Origin: Verrucomicrobiales bacterium
GTDB taxonomy: Bacteria; Verrucomicrobiota; Verrucomicrobiia; Verrucomicrobiales; DEV007
Length of the DNA: 64,000 nt
Assembly: GCA_016795505.1 (NCBI GenBank)
Contig: JAEUHH010000062.1
Location: forward strand, 158,349-222,348
Direction of reading: 5' to 3'
Part shown: positions 17,287 through 28,294 of the stretch, one piece after another
Layout of the letters: each line of letters opens with the position of its first letter
Position numbering within the stretch: the first letter of the stretch is position 1
Notes under the pieces: model-generated
Databases searched by the model: none
What the model saw: the letters and a program-made list of their open reading frames with translations, nothing else
Told to the model about the DNA's origin: nothing
Position numbers and translations under genes: made by a program

Positions 17287-18342
17287 ATGAAGCCCGACCA
17301 CCGATTCCGCCGCTGTCATTCGTTCGTCTGTCTGGCCCTGCTGCTCGGCTGGGTGGTCGAGCGGCCTGGCTTCGGAGAGGAGATTACCGCGACCGTTTCG
17401 CCAGCGATCGAGCTGACTTTTCCGACCGAAGCCGGGGCATTTTACCAGATCGAACGCCTCCAGTCCGGAAAGTGGCAGCCATTCGGTGAGGCGCGAACCG
17501 GCACCGGGCAATCGTGGACCGAGCGGCTCCCGGGCACGGCATCGGAATGGCGCGTGCGCCGGCTCCGGCAACAATGGGCGCTGGTCTGGGCCGATGAATT
17601 CAATGGCGACCGGCTCGACCCGACCAAATGGAGCCGGGAGGAAAATGGCTACGGCGGCGGCAACAACGAGCGGCAATTTTACAGCGCCGACCCGGCCTAC
17701 GCCCCGGTCAAAGACGGCCTGCTCCACCTCTCCGTCCACCGGAAGCCCCACACCACGGTCGATGGCAAGACCCAGCCCTACACCTCGGCAAGGATCCGAT
17801 CCCTCGAACGCGGCGACTGGACCTATGGGCGCTTCGAGGTGCGGGCCAAGGTACCCGGAGGCGAGGGCATCTGGCCGGCCGTCTGGATGCTGCCCTCGAC
17901 GCCCCGATACGGCGGATGGGCCGCGTCAGGCGAGATCGACATCCTGGAATCGCGCGGCAGCGCCGTCCACGAGACCCTCGGCACCCTGCACTTTGGCGGT
18001 GCCTGGCCGAAAAACCGTCATGTCGGCGCGGCCTACCGCTTTCCCGGACCGGACGCGGCGGCGGCCTTTCACACCTACGCGATCGAGTGGAAGCGGGGCG
18101 AGATCCGCTGGCTGGTCGACGACACCCTCTGGCAGACCCGGACCAGCGACGAGTGGCACAGCGATGCGGCTCCCGACCAGCCCGACGCGCCCTTCGACCA
18201 GCCGTTCCACCTGATCCTGAATGTCGCGGTCGACGGGGGCTTCTTCAACGGCACGGGCCAGCAGGCCGACCGGCTGCCTGACAGCGCCTTCCCGCAGGTG
18301 TTTCAGGTCGATTACGTGCGGGTGTCGCAGTGGGCGGAATAA
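17287..18342 (+). CDS. Glycoside hydrolase family 16 endo-beta-glucanase
   Basis: Secreted laminarinase-like glucanase of 351 residues. An N-terminal signal segment (CHSFVCLALLLGWVV) is followed by a small beta-rich module (residues about 35-95, with FPTEAGAFYQIERLQSGKWQ), then the GH16 jelly roll opening with LVWADEFNGDRLDPTKW. The catalytic motif is GEIDILES (E-x-D-x-x-E: nucleophile, assisting Asp, acid/base). GIWPAVWMLP and the C-terminal DYVRVSQW are also typical. It probably cleaves beta-1,3 or mixed-linkage glucan for carbon scavenging. It is divergent from coaC. The exact substrate is uncertain, since agarases and carrageenases share the fold. Confidence 0.92.
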   Translation: MKPDHRFRRCHSFVCLALLLGWVVERPGFGEEITATVSPAIELTFPTEAGAFYQIERLQSGKWQPFGEARTGTGQSWTERLPGTASEWRVRRLRQQWALVWADEFNGDRLDPTKWSREENGYGGGNNERQFYSADPAYAPVKDGLLHLSVHRKPHTTVDGKTQPYTSARIRSLERGDWTYGRFEVRAKVPGGEGIWPAVWMLPSTPRYGGWAASGEIDILESRGSAVHETLGTLHFGGAWPKNRHVGAAYRFPGPDAAAAFHTYAIEWKRGEIRWLVDDTLWQTRTSDEWHSDAAPDQPDAPFDQPFHLILNVAVDGGFFNGTGQQADRLPDSAFPQVFQVDYVRVSQWAE

Positions 18343-18363
18343 CGGGTGGACGGCCGGGTGCAG

Positions 18364-19512
18364 TCATTTCCGGACCGGATGCGCCACGAGCCGGGCCGCG
18401 CTCTGACGGAGCGCCTCCACCGCCGCCGGATCAGCCGGCAAAGGCTCCGGGCGAAAAGCGGGCAGAAGTTTTTTCCAAATCAGGTCCAATTGCGGCTGCA
18501 TCTGACCGGTCTGGGCTGTGATTGCGACGACAGCATCGTGCGCGGGGATCACGAGACAGATCTGGCCGTCGCGCCCGTCGCCCCGGTAACAGTCGTGCTG
18601 GCAGCGCCAGAATTGATACCCATAGCCCTGCTGCCAATCCACCGTACGGGCACTTGGCGCCCGGCTGTTGTCCACCTGCTTCGCCGTCGCGGCCTCCACC
18701 CAGGCCTCCGGAAGCAGAGCTTTCCCGTTCCAGCGGCCCTTTTGGAGATACAGCAGGCCGAATTTCGCGATGTCCTCGGTGCGGACGTGCAGCCCATAGC
18801 CGCCCAGCGTGAAGCCCTCGGACGTGGCGGCCCACTCGGGATCCTCGATGCCGAGCGGCTCGAACAGGCGCGGCCGGAGGTAGTCGAGCACCGTCTGACC
18901 GGTCGCCCGGGTGACAATCGCCGACAGCATGTAGGTGCCGGGCGTATTGTAGCGAAACCAAGTGCCCGGCTCATGAGTCACCGGATGGGCGAGGAAACTT
19001 TTCACGGTCGGACCGGCCGCGAGGTCGAATTTCGGCTCCGCCTCGTGCCCGCCGCTCATGGTGAGCAGGTCGCGCACCCGCATGGCTTTCAGATTCGGAC
19101 CCGGCTCGGCCGGCGCCTCGGCGGGAAAAAACTTCAGCACGGGATCGTCGAGGCTCAGCTTGGCCTCCGCCTCGGCCAGACCGACCGCCGTCGCGGTGAA
19201 GCTCTTGCTCAGTGACCACAGAACATGCCGTTTGTCAGCCGACTCCGGTTGCCACCACGCCTCGGCGACAACGTGGCCGTGGCGCACCAGCATGAAGCTG
19301 TGCAGGGTGTCGATTTCCCGGTCGGCCGTTTCGATGAAATCCCGGATCGCCGCCGACGCAATGCCCTGAGCCTCCGGCGTGCTGCGGGGAAGGGCGAAAT
19401 CCGCGCCGGGGAGCGTGGAAAGGACTCCCCAAGCGAACAGGAGAGCCAGCCAAAGGAATGTTTGTCTCAGGTTGGCTTTACCTAGACTAAACCAAAACGG
19501 CACCCACGACAT
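18364..19512 (-). CDS. Beta-lactamase-fold serine hydrolase
   Basis: A 382-residue exported serine hydrolase of the class C beta-lactamase / NylB-like esterase group. A signal-anchor stretch (FLWLALLFAWGVLSTL) precedes the domain. The S-x-x-K nucleophile motif is S100-L-S-K103 (VLWSLSKSFTATAVG); the tyrosine motif is in WFRYNTPGTYML; the C-terminal part has WQQGYGYQFWRC and GQICLVIPAHD. The FRYNTP arrangement is more like 6-aminohexanoate-dimer hydrolases and esterases than true AmpC enzymes, so antibiotic resistance should not be assumed. The natural substrate is unknown. Confidence 0.87.
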   Translation of the reverse strand: MSWVPFWFSLGKANLRQTFLWLALLFAWGVLSTLPGADFALPRSTPEAQGIASAAIRDFIETADREIDTLHSFMLVRHGHVVAEAWWQPESADKRHVLWSLSKSFTATAVGLAEAEAKLSLDDPVLKFFPAEAPAEPGPNLKAMRVRDLLTMSGGHEAEPKFDLAAGPTVKSFLAHPVTHEPGTWFRYNTPGTYMLSAIVTRATGQTVLDYLRPRLFEPLGIEDPEWAATSEGFTLGGYGLHVRTEDIAKFGLLYLQKGRWNGKALLPEAWVEAATAKQVDNSRAPSARTVDWQQGYGYQFWRCQHDCYRGDGRDGQICLVIPAHDAVVAITAQTGQMQPQLDLIWKKLLPAFRPEPLPADPAAVEALRQSAARLVAHPVRK

Positions 19513-19744
19513 CCTTTCCTTTTGGTTGATTGATCGAATGGAACGCTTCCCCTCAACCCAGCATCGGCGTCGCCCAGCGTGGTCATGACGGGCCAGCGAC
19601 GCTGACTATTGGTAGCGCGAACCTTCACTCCACGCTCGATCCTCGCTTAGGCTCATCCCACAAGGAGAGTTGATGACGAGGGCGAATCGCTGTTCGTCAA
19701 CAGACCGATGGAGTTGGGACGCTGGCGACTGGTGAGCTTTGGCT

Positions 19745-19939
19745 TCATGGCTTGACGGGTTCGAGCACCTTGCGGACGCGCACGATTCTGTGGGCATACT
19801 GCGGGAGCTTTTCCATTGCCCGGAGCTTCTCGATCAAGAGGTGCGGATCGTGATTGCATTCAGCGGACATCTTGCGCCGAATGTCGCGCAACCATTCGAG
19901 CCCATCCTCATTGTCCTGATGTTGATCTTGAATAGTCAT
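19745..19939 (-). CDS. Small protein paired with the PIN toxin (possible antitoxin)
   Basis: A 64-residue charged protein starting MTIQDQHQDNEDGLEWLRDIRRK. Its ATG overlaps the stop codon of the PIN gene (ATGA), so the two are translationally coupled. It has no recognisable DNA-binding domain, but its size and coupling fit a PIN-domain partner. PIN genes followed by a short conserved ORF of this type are common in Verrucomicrobiota and cyanobacteria. The antitoxin role is inference from position. Confidence 0.6.
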   Translation of the reverse strand: MTIQDQHQDNEDGLEWLRDIRRKMSAECNHDPHLLIEKLRAMEKLPQYAHRIVRVRKVLEPVKP

Positions 19940-20415
19940 GGGGCTTCTTTGATGAGTTCGAGCGGGGTGATGAGCTGGGGTGTTTCGTAGCCGAGTCTGC
20001 CGTTAATCTTTCGGACATGATCGAACTTGTTGACGTTGGCAATATGCCGACAGTTCCATGATACAAGGATATCGCATTCGTGCAGGGTGGCGAGCGCCAA
20101 ATGAAGGGCGTCGCCAGTGACATCGGCTGGCATCACTTTGTTTTCAATGTAGGTGCGCACGAGCGCTTCGATCTCATCGTCGAGATTAAGCAATGGGATG
20201 TCCGCCAGCAGGCTGAGGCAGTCGCTGCGCTTTGGTTCCGGCGTGTCGTCGAGTTCAGCGATTACTGCTTGAGAACTTACCAGCGTGTCGATGACGCGTG
20301 CTTCGTCCCACCATTGGCGAGTCCAGTTTCGCCTTGCTTGATTCTCCGGCACGGTGAGACGTGTCTCGAAGTAGAAGCTCGGGATGCTGGTTTCTACGTA
20401 GATGACCCGATTCAT
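19936..20415 (-). CDS. PIN-domain protein (VapC-like RNase)
   Basis: A 159-residue PIN-domain protein, a probable Mg-dependent ribonuclease of the type II toxin VapC class. Acidic residues at the expected places are visible: D/E in IYVETSIPSFYFE at the N-terminus, ADVTGDALHLALATLHECDILVSWN with the central acidic cluster, and N/H in CRHIAN near the end. The N-terminal ...VETS replaces the usual DTS/DAS, so the first acidic residue is Glu. It precedes, rather than follows, its small partner, the reverse of most vapBC pairs. Its base composition is lower in GC than the flanking genes, consistent with recent acquisition. Confidence 0.8.
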   Translation of the reverse strand: MNRVIYVETSIPSFYFETRLTVPENQARRNWTRQWWDEARVIDTLVSSQAVIAELDDTPEPKRSDCLSLLADIPLLNLDDEIEALVRTYIENKVMPADVTGDALHLALATLHECDILVSWNCRHIANVNKFDHVRKINGRLGYETPQLITPLELIKEAP

Positions 20416-20448
20416 GGCGGTGGCAGATACTTCAACTGCAGGTCAAAA

Positions 20449-23727
<3,279 letters not shown>

Positions 23728-23958
23728 GGGAATGAGGATAAAGGGGCGGTCAAAAAGTCGCTGCATTACTTGCACCGGGGCGGCGGTCTGTAAAGCGGGA
23801 GCCCCGCCGACTTCCGACGAGGGGCCGGAACGCCGGCCAGAAATCAAGCCGACTGACTCGATCGCCGTTCCCGATCGTCTCTCCGGCGGCTTGGATGCGG
23901 CACTCCGCATTGCGCCCACCCCCGCTTCGGCGTACTTTGCCGCTCTCCCCCAGCTTTC

Positions 23959-24762
23959 ATGGTTCAAGTCGTCTTCCAGGGCCTCGGCCGGATCGCCATC
24001 CACTTTTTCGGCTACCTCGGACAGTTGGCCGACTTGTTCCGTGAGACCGCGGCCGCCTTTTTTATCGGAGTGAAACGCCCCGCCCTGATCGGCCGGCAGG
24101 TCGTCTCCATCGGCTTCGGCTCCCAGCTCGTGGTCGTCGTGACCGGGGCCTTCACCGGAGCGGTCTTCGCGGCCCAGACCTATTTCAAATTCAGCGAGTA
24201 TGGTCTGGAGTCTGGCGTCGGCCCGGTCGTGTCCATCGCCATGTGCCGCGAGCTCGGGCCGGTGCTGACCGGGCTGATGGTCGCCGGTCGCGTCGGCGCT
24301 GCCATGGCGGCGGAGATCGGCACCATGAAAGTCACCGAGCAGATCGACGCCCTGCGCGCCATGGGGGTGCATCCCACCGATTACCTGGTCCTGCCGCGCG
24401 CGGCGGGCATGTTCTTCTCCATGCCCCTGCTCGTCGCCGAGGCCACCGGCTTCGGCATCGCAGCCTCCTATCTGGTGACCGTGGTCGGCTTTCGGGTGCC
24501 CTACTCCTGGTACGATGTGCAGATCCGGGCCTTCACCAGCCTCGGCGACATCTCGATCGGCATGATCAAAGGCTTCGTCTTTGGTGTCCTCATCGTCCTG
24601 ATCTCCTGCCATCAGGGTCTGACGGCAAAAAACGGCGCCGTCGGCGTGGGTCGCAGCACCACCTCGGCGGTGGTCATTTCCAGCCTCGCCATCCTGATCT
24701 CGAACTTTTTCCTCTCCGTGCTGCTCAACTACTTCTTCCCGCTCGGCGGCTCCACCAACTGA
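23959..24762 (+). CDS. mlaE: MlaE-family ABC permease
   Basis: Inner-membrane permease of the MCE-type lipid transport system. The 267-residue protein has an amphipathic N-terminal helix and about five membrane segments. The family core is visible: [45 protein letters not shown] (split here by family convention into the EQ-loop-like region) and [15 protein letters not shown]. First gene of mlaE-mlaF-mlaD; 9 bp separate it from mlaF. It is divergent from carB across 231 bp. mlaB and mlaC are absent from this operon, as in many non-proteobacteria. Confidence 0.93.
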   Translation: MVQVVFQGLGRIAIHFFGYLGQLADLFRETAAAFFIGVKRPALIGRQVVSIGFGSQLVVVVTGAFTGAVFAAQTYFKFSEYGLESGVGPVVSIAMCRELGPVLTGLMVAGRVGAAMAAEIGTMKVTEQIDALRAMGVHPTDYLVLPRAAGMFFSMPLLVAEATGFGIAASYLVTVVGFRVPYSWYDVQIRAFTSLGDISIGMIKGFVFGVLIVLISCHQGLTAKNGAVGVGRSTTSAVVISSLAILISNFFLSVLLNYFFPLGGSTN

Positions 24763-24771
24763 CCCCGACCG

Positions 24772-25599
24772 ATGTCCGACTCCGTCCATTTCATCGAAGT
24801 CAGCGACCTGAAAAAATCGCTCGGCACCCAGCAGGTCCTGCGCGGAGTGGACCTGAAGATCCGCCGGGGCGAGTCCCTCGTCGTCCTCGGCCAGAGCGGC
24901 GAGGGGAAAAGCGTCTTCCTCAAACACCTCATCGGCCTCATCACCCCCGACTCCGGCAGCATCCGCATCGACGGCGAGGAGATCGTGGGAAAATCCGAGC
25001 GGGAACTCGCGCTCGTGCGGCGGAAAATCGGCGTGCTCTTCCAGGATGGCGCCCTGTTCGACTCCATGACCGTCGCGGAAAACGTCGCCTTTCCCCTGCG
25101 CGAGCGTGGCATCCGCAAGATCCCGGAGCTGCTCGAAAAAGCCACCGAAGCCCTGAAAGTCGTCGGCCTGGAGGCCCATCTGGCGAAAATGCCGATCAAC
25201 ATCTCCGGTGGCATGCGCAAGCGCGTCGCCCTGGCCCGCGCCATCATCACCCAGCCCGAGTGCATCCTCTACGACGAGCCCACCGCCGGACTCGACCCCA
25301 TCGTCGCCGACAGCATCGACCACCTGATCCGCCGGCTGCAACGGGAGTTCCACGTCACCTCCATCACCGTGACGCATGACATGAAAAGCATGTTTCACAT
25401 CGCCGACCGCGTCGCCTACCTGCGCGAAGGACGGATCTACTTTCTCGGCACTCCCGAGGAAATACGCGCCAGCCAGGATCCGGCCATCCGGCGCTTCATC
25501 GAGGGCAAATCCGACGAAACCCTGAAAGAAGAAGCCGCGCAATCGTCCAAAACCGGGGCCGGGACGGTCCCATTGGCGCCCCGAGACGAATCCGCGTAA
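24772..25599 (+). CDS. mlaF: MlaF-family ABC ATPase
   Basis: Cytoplasmic ATPase of the MCE lipid transporter, 275 residues. Walker A is GQSGEGKS (residues about 40-47), followed by a Q-loop in [13 protein letters not shown], the ABC signature [16 protein letters not shown], Walker [14 protein letters not shown] and the H-loop in [14 protein letters not shown]. The [17 protein letters not shown] segment is diagnostic of MlaF-type ATPases. The C-terminal tail is charged and extends past the usual end. A 45-bp palindromic repeat sits between this gene and mlaD. Confidence 0.94.
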   Translation: MSDSVHFIEVSDLKKSLGTQQVLRGVDLKIRRGESLVVLGQSGEGKSVFLKHLIGLITPDSGSIRIDGEEIVGKSERELALVRRKIGVLFQDGALFDSMTVAENVAFPLRERGIRKIPELLEKATEALKVVGLEAHLAKMPINISGGMRKRVALARAIITQPECILYDEPTAGLDPIVADSIDHLIRRLQREFHVTSITVTHDMKSMFHIADRVAYLREGRIYFLGTPEEIRASQDPAIRRFIEGKSDETLKEEAAQSSKTGAGTVPLAPRDESA

Positions 25600-25608
25600 C
25601 ATTACCGT

Positions 25609-25653
25609 CCGATCAGACCCTGTTGTCTCTCCGATCAAACAGGGTCTGATCGG
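25609..25653. repeat. 45-bp paired palindromic repeat, copy 3 (inside the mla operon)
   Basis: Unit 1 has the GACCCTGTT loop orientation; unit 2 is the consensus CCGATCAAACAGGGT...CTGATCGG with perfect 7-bp arms (CCGATCA/TGATCGG). It occupies most of the 83-bp gap between mlaF and mlaD, ending 29 bp before the mlaD ATG, and could form a hairpin in the operon mRNA. Confidence 0.93.
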
Positions 25654-25682
25654 AAACCCAGCCCGAGAGGAAACCACACAGC

Positions 25683-26717
25683 ATGAGCGCCATACGCAAG
25701 GAGAGGACCGAGTTACTCGTCGGGCTGTTCGTCTTTTTCGGACTGGCCATCATGGGCGCCCTGATTGTCCAATTCGGCCGATTCAGCGACCGCGTGCGGA
25801 TGAAATACCGCATCGAGGTGACTTTTCCCGATGCCAGCGGCATCCGCGAAGGCTCGCCCGTGCAACTGGCCGGGCAGAAGATCGGCTTCGTCGCCGGCGA
25901 ACCGAAGCTGAACGACGACTTCACCGGCGTCACCGTGCCGATCGACATCTACGACGGCAACCGCATCCCGCTGGGCTCGGATTTCTCCATCGGGACGGCG
26001 GGATTGATGGGCGACACCTTCATCAAGGTCGGCATGCCGAAGGAGCCCGATGCCGTCTACCTCAAAGCCGGAGCCAAAGTCGAAGGCGGCACCCAGGGTG
26101 GCCTCACCGCGCTGCAGGACGACGCCACCGTGCTGCTCAAGGATATCAAGGCCGCCGTGGGCGACATCCGCACCGCCGTCCAGAGCCTCGACCGGGTCTT
26201 TGACAAGATCGAAAACGGCCTGCTCGGCGACGAAAACCTCGGCAATCTGAAGGACACCTTTGCCGAGCTGAAACAGACCGGGCAAAACCTCAACAAAGCC
26301 ACTGCCAAGCTCGATCCGCTCGTCGATGACATGAAAGGCACCGTCACCGAGGCCAAAACGGCGATGACCAAGGCCGGCGAGACCTTTGACCAGGCCAAGG
26401 GCACCATCGCCAAACTCGACCCGGCGATCGAGGAGTTGGAGCCGACCATCGTCGAACTGCGGGAAACCGTGAAAAAGGCCCAAACCGCCCTCGGCAAAAT
26501 CACGGACGGGAATGGCGCCGCGGCGGCGCTGATTTCCGACTCCGACCTGCGGCGGGACCTTGAAAGCTTCATGGACAAGCTGGATCGCTACGGCATCCTC
26601 GGCTATCCGAAGGAAAAGGGCGGCTCCTCGTCGGCGGGTTCCTCGGGTGGTTCCAGCGGCTCTGGCAGCGGCAGCTCGGGCGGCAGCCGGAGCTTGCTGC
26701 CTTTCCGGAAACGTTGA
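25683..26717 (+). CDS. mlaD: MlaD-like MCE-domain protein
   Basis: Periplasmic lipid-binding subunit anchored to the inner membrane. The 344-residue protein has a membrane helix (about residues 10-32: [19 protein letters not shown]), an MCE domain (about 40-125, with [21 protein letters not shown] and [14 protein letters not shown]), then a long helical region with heptad-like repeats (about 140-290) that may extend towards the outer membrane as in other MCE proteins. It ends in a Ser/Gly-rich tail. Last gene of mlaE-mlaF-mlaD. Confidence 0.9.
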   Translation: MSAIRKERTELLVGLFVFFGLAIMGALIVQFGRFSDRVRMKYRIEVTFPDASGIREGSPVQLAGQKIGFVAGEPKLNDDFTGVTVPIDIYDGNRIPLGSDFSIGTAGLMGDTFIKVGMPKEPDAVYLKAGAKVEGGTQGGLTALQDDATVLLKDIKAAVGDIRTAVQSLDRVFDKIENGLLGDENLGNLKDTFAELKQTGQNLNKATAKLDPLVDDMKGTVTEAKTAMTKAGETFDQAKGTIAKLDPAIEELEPTIVELRETVKKAQTALGKITDGNGAAAALISDSDLRRDLESFMDKLDRYGILGYPKEKGGSSSAGSSGGSSGSGSGSSGGSRSLLPFRKR

Positions 26718-27013
26718 ATGGACCGATAGTTTCGGCCCTGTCGCCGCCTTTTCGCTTGAATCCGGGGCGGTTGCGGTTATCACAGAAGACCGCTGTTTTC
26801 AGGAGTTTAGGCCCATCCCAGTCCCAGATTCCCGAAATGGCGGGAGCCGTTGGACATCGGGCCGTGAACCGCGATGCCCGGAGCGGACTCGGGCGGCACG
26901 CCTCGACAGCCACCCGGAGACGCCTGCCGGACATCGCTTTCGCGTCCCCCGGTGCCGGTGGCGGACAGCCCTTACCACCCCATCTTTCGCACCCCGTTTT
27001 CCCCGCGCCCACC

Positions 27014-28180
27014 ATGGACCTTGTAGCCGACCATATCGCCAAAATCGCTCCCTCGATCACCCTCCAGATCACCAGCCAGGCGAAGAAACTGATCGACCAG
27101 GGTGAGGACGTGTGCAGCTTCGGCGCCGGCGAGCCCGACCTTGACACGCCGGAATTCATCAAGGAAGCCGCCATCCAAGCCCTCCAGACCGGCAAGACGA
27201 AGTACACCGCCTCCGCCGGCATCCTGCCGCTCCGCGAGGCCATCCACGAAAAGCTGCTCCTGGAAAACAACGTCGATGTGCCCGCGAGCCAGATCAGCAT
27301 CAACTGCGGCGCGAAGCACTCCTGCTATCAGGCCATCCTGGCTTGCTGCAATCCCGGCGACGAAGTCATCATCCCCGCCCCCTACTGGACCAGCTATCCC
27401 GACATGGTGAAGCTCGTCGGCGCGGAACCCTACTTCGTCGAAACGAAGGCTGAAAACGGCTGGAAAATGACCGCCGACGAGTTCGCCGACTCCATCAGCG
27501 GCCGGACCCGCATGCTCATCCTCAACAGCCCGAACAATCCCACGGGCGCCGTCTACACCCGCGAGGAGCTGGAAGCCATCGCCGAAGTCGCGGTGTCGGA
27601 GGATGTGATCGTGCTGTCGGACGAGATCTACGAAAAGCTGATCTACAACGACCGCAAGCACGTCAGCATCGCCTCGCTCGGCAAAGACATCGCGAATCTC
27701 ACCATCACCATCAACGGCTTCAGCAAACTCTACGCCATGACCGGCTGGCGCCTCGGCTACACTGCCGCGCCGAAGGCCATCGCCGACGCCATCGACACCA
27801 TCCAGAGCCACACCACGTCGAATGTGACCAGCTTTGCCCAATACGGCGCCCTGGCCGCGATCAAGGGTGACCAGAGCTTCGTGCAGGACATGGTGGACGA
27901 GTACGACATGCGCCGGCAGTACATGCTGAGCCGCCTGAAGGCCATCAAGAACATCCGCGTCATTGAGCCCGAGGGCGCCTTCTACTTCCTCGTGGACACC
28001 ACGCCGATCGGCCTGAGTTCGACCAATCTGGCTGAGAAGCTGCTGAGCCGCTACAAGGTCGCCACCGTGCCGGGCATCGCCTTCGGCCACGACAAGTCGA
28101 TCCGTTTCAGCTACGCGACGAGCCTCGACGTTATCAAGAAGGGCCTCGACCGGTTCGAGGACTTCTGCAAGTCCCACTGA
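27014..28180 (+). CDS. Aspartate aminotransferase (class I/II PLP enzyme)
   Basis: PLP-dependent aminotransferase of the Ib subgroup, exchanging amino groups between aspartate and 2-oxoglutarate (possibly also prephenate). The 388-residue product has the expected motifs: FGAGEPDLDTPEFI at the N-terminus, NSPNNPTGAVYT, LSDEIYEKLIYN (PLP-ring Asp and Tyr) and the Schiff-base lysine in INGFSKLYAMTGWRLGY. The C-terminal FGHDKSIRFSYA carries the substrate carboxylate-binding Arg. The ATG at MDLVADHI is chosen because the upstream open frame is Arg/Pro-rich and atypical. A GC-rich terminator follows. Confidence 0.93.
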   Translation: MDLVADHIAKIAPSITLQITSQAKKLIDQGEDVCSFGAGEPDLDTPEFIKEAAIQALQTGKTKYTASAGILPLREAIHEKLLLENNVDVPASQISINCGAKHSCYQAILACCNPGDEVIIPAPYWTSYPDMVKLVGAEPYFVETKAENGWKMTADEFADSISGRTRMLILNSPNNPTGAVYTREELEAIAEVAVSEDVIVLSDEIYEKLIYNDRKHVSIASLGKDIANLTITINGFSKLYAMTGWRLGYTAAPKAIADAIDTIQSHTTSNVTSFAQYGALAAIKGDQSFVQDMVDEYDMRRQYMLSRLKAIKNIRVIEPEGAFYFLVDTTPIGLSSTNLAEKLLSRYKVATVPGIAFGHDKSIRFSYATSLDVIKKGLDRFEDFCKSH

Positions 28181-28229
28181 GCCGGAGCCGCTCCGAACGA
28201 GCAGCCCGCATTCGCTTCACCCCACCGCA

Positions 28230-28258
28230 AAAGCCGCGCGAGCCCGCGCGACTTTTTC
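28230..28258 (+). terminator. Probable terminator after the aminotransferase gene
   Basis: GCCGCGCG and CGCGCGAC form an imperfect GC-rich hairpin with a short loop, followed by TTTTTCG. It lies 50 bp after the stop codon and before the convergent tatC fusion gene. Confidence 0.55.
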
Positions 28259-28294
28259 GTGCCCGGATTTCGAGCCAGGAAGGGAGGCTTGCGA

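Noticed and set aside
18364..19512. Antibiotic-resistance beta-lactamase
   Set aside because: Motif layout is closer to esterase and NylB-type hydrolases.
23728..25677. N-terminal extension of carB by 650 codons
   Set aside because: The sequence is antisense to mlaE and mlaF; the true carB start matches its family.
26718..27013. Upstream extension of the aminotransferase gene
   Set aside because: Arg/Pro-rich, no conservation; family start matches the later ATG.
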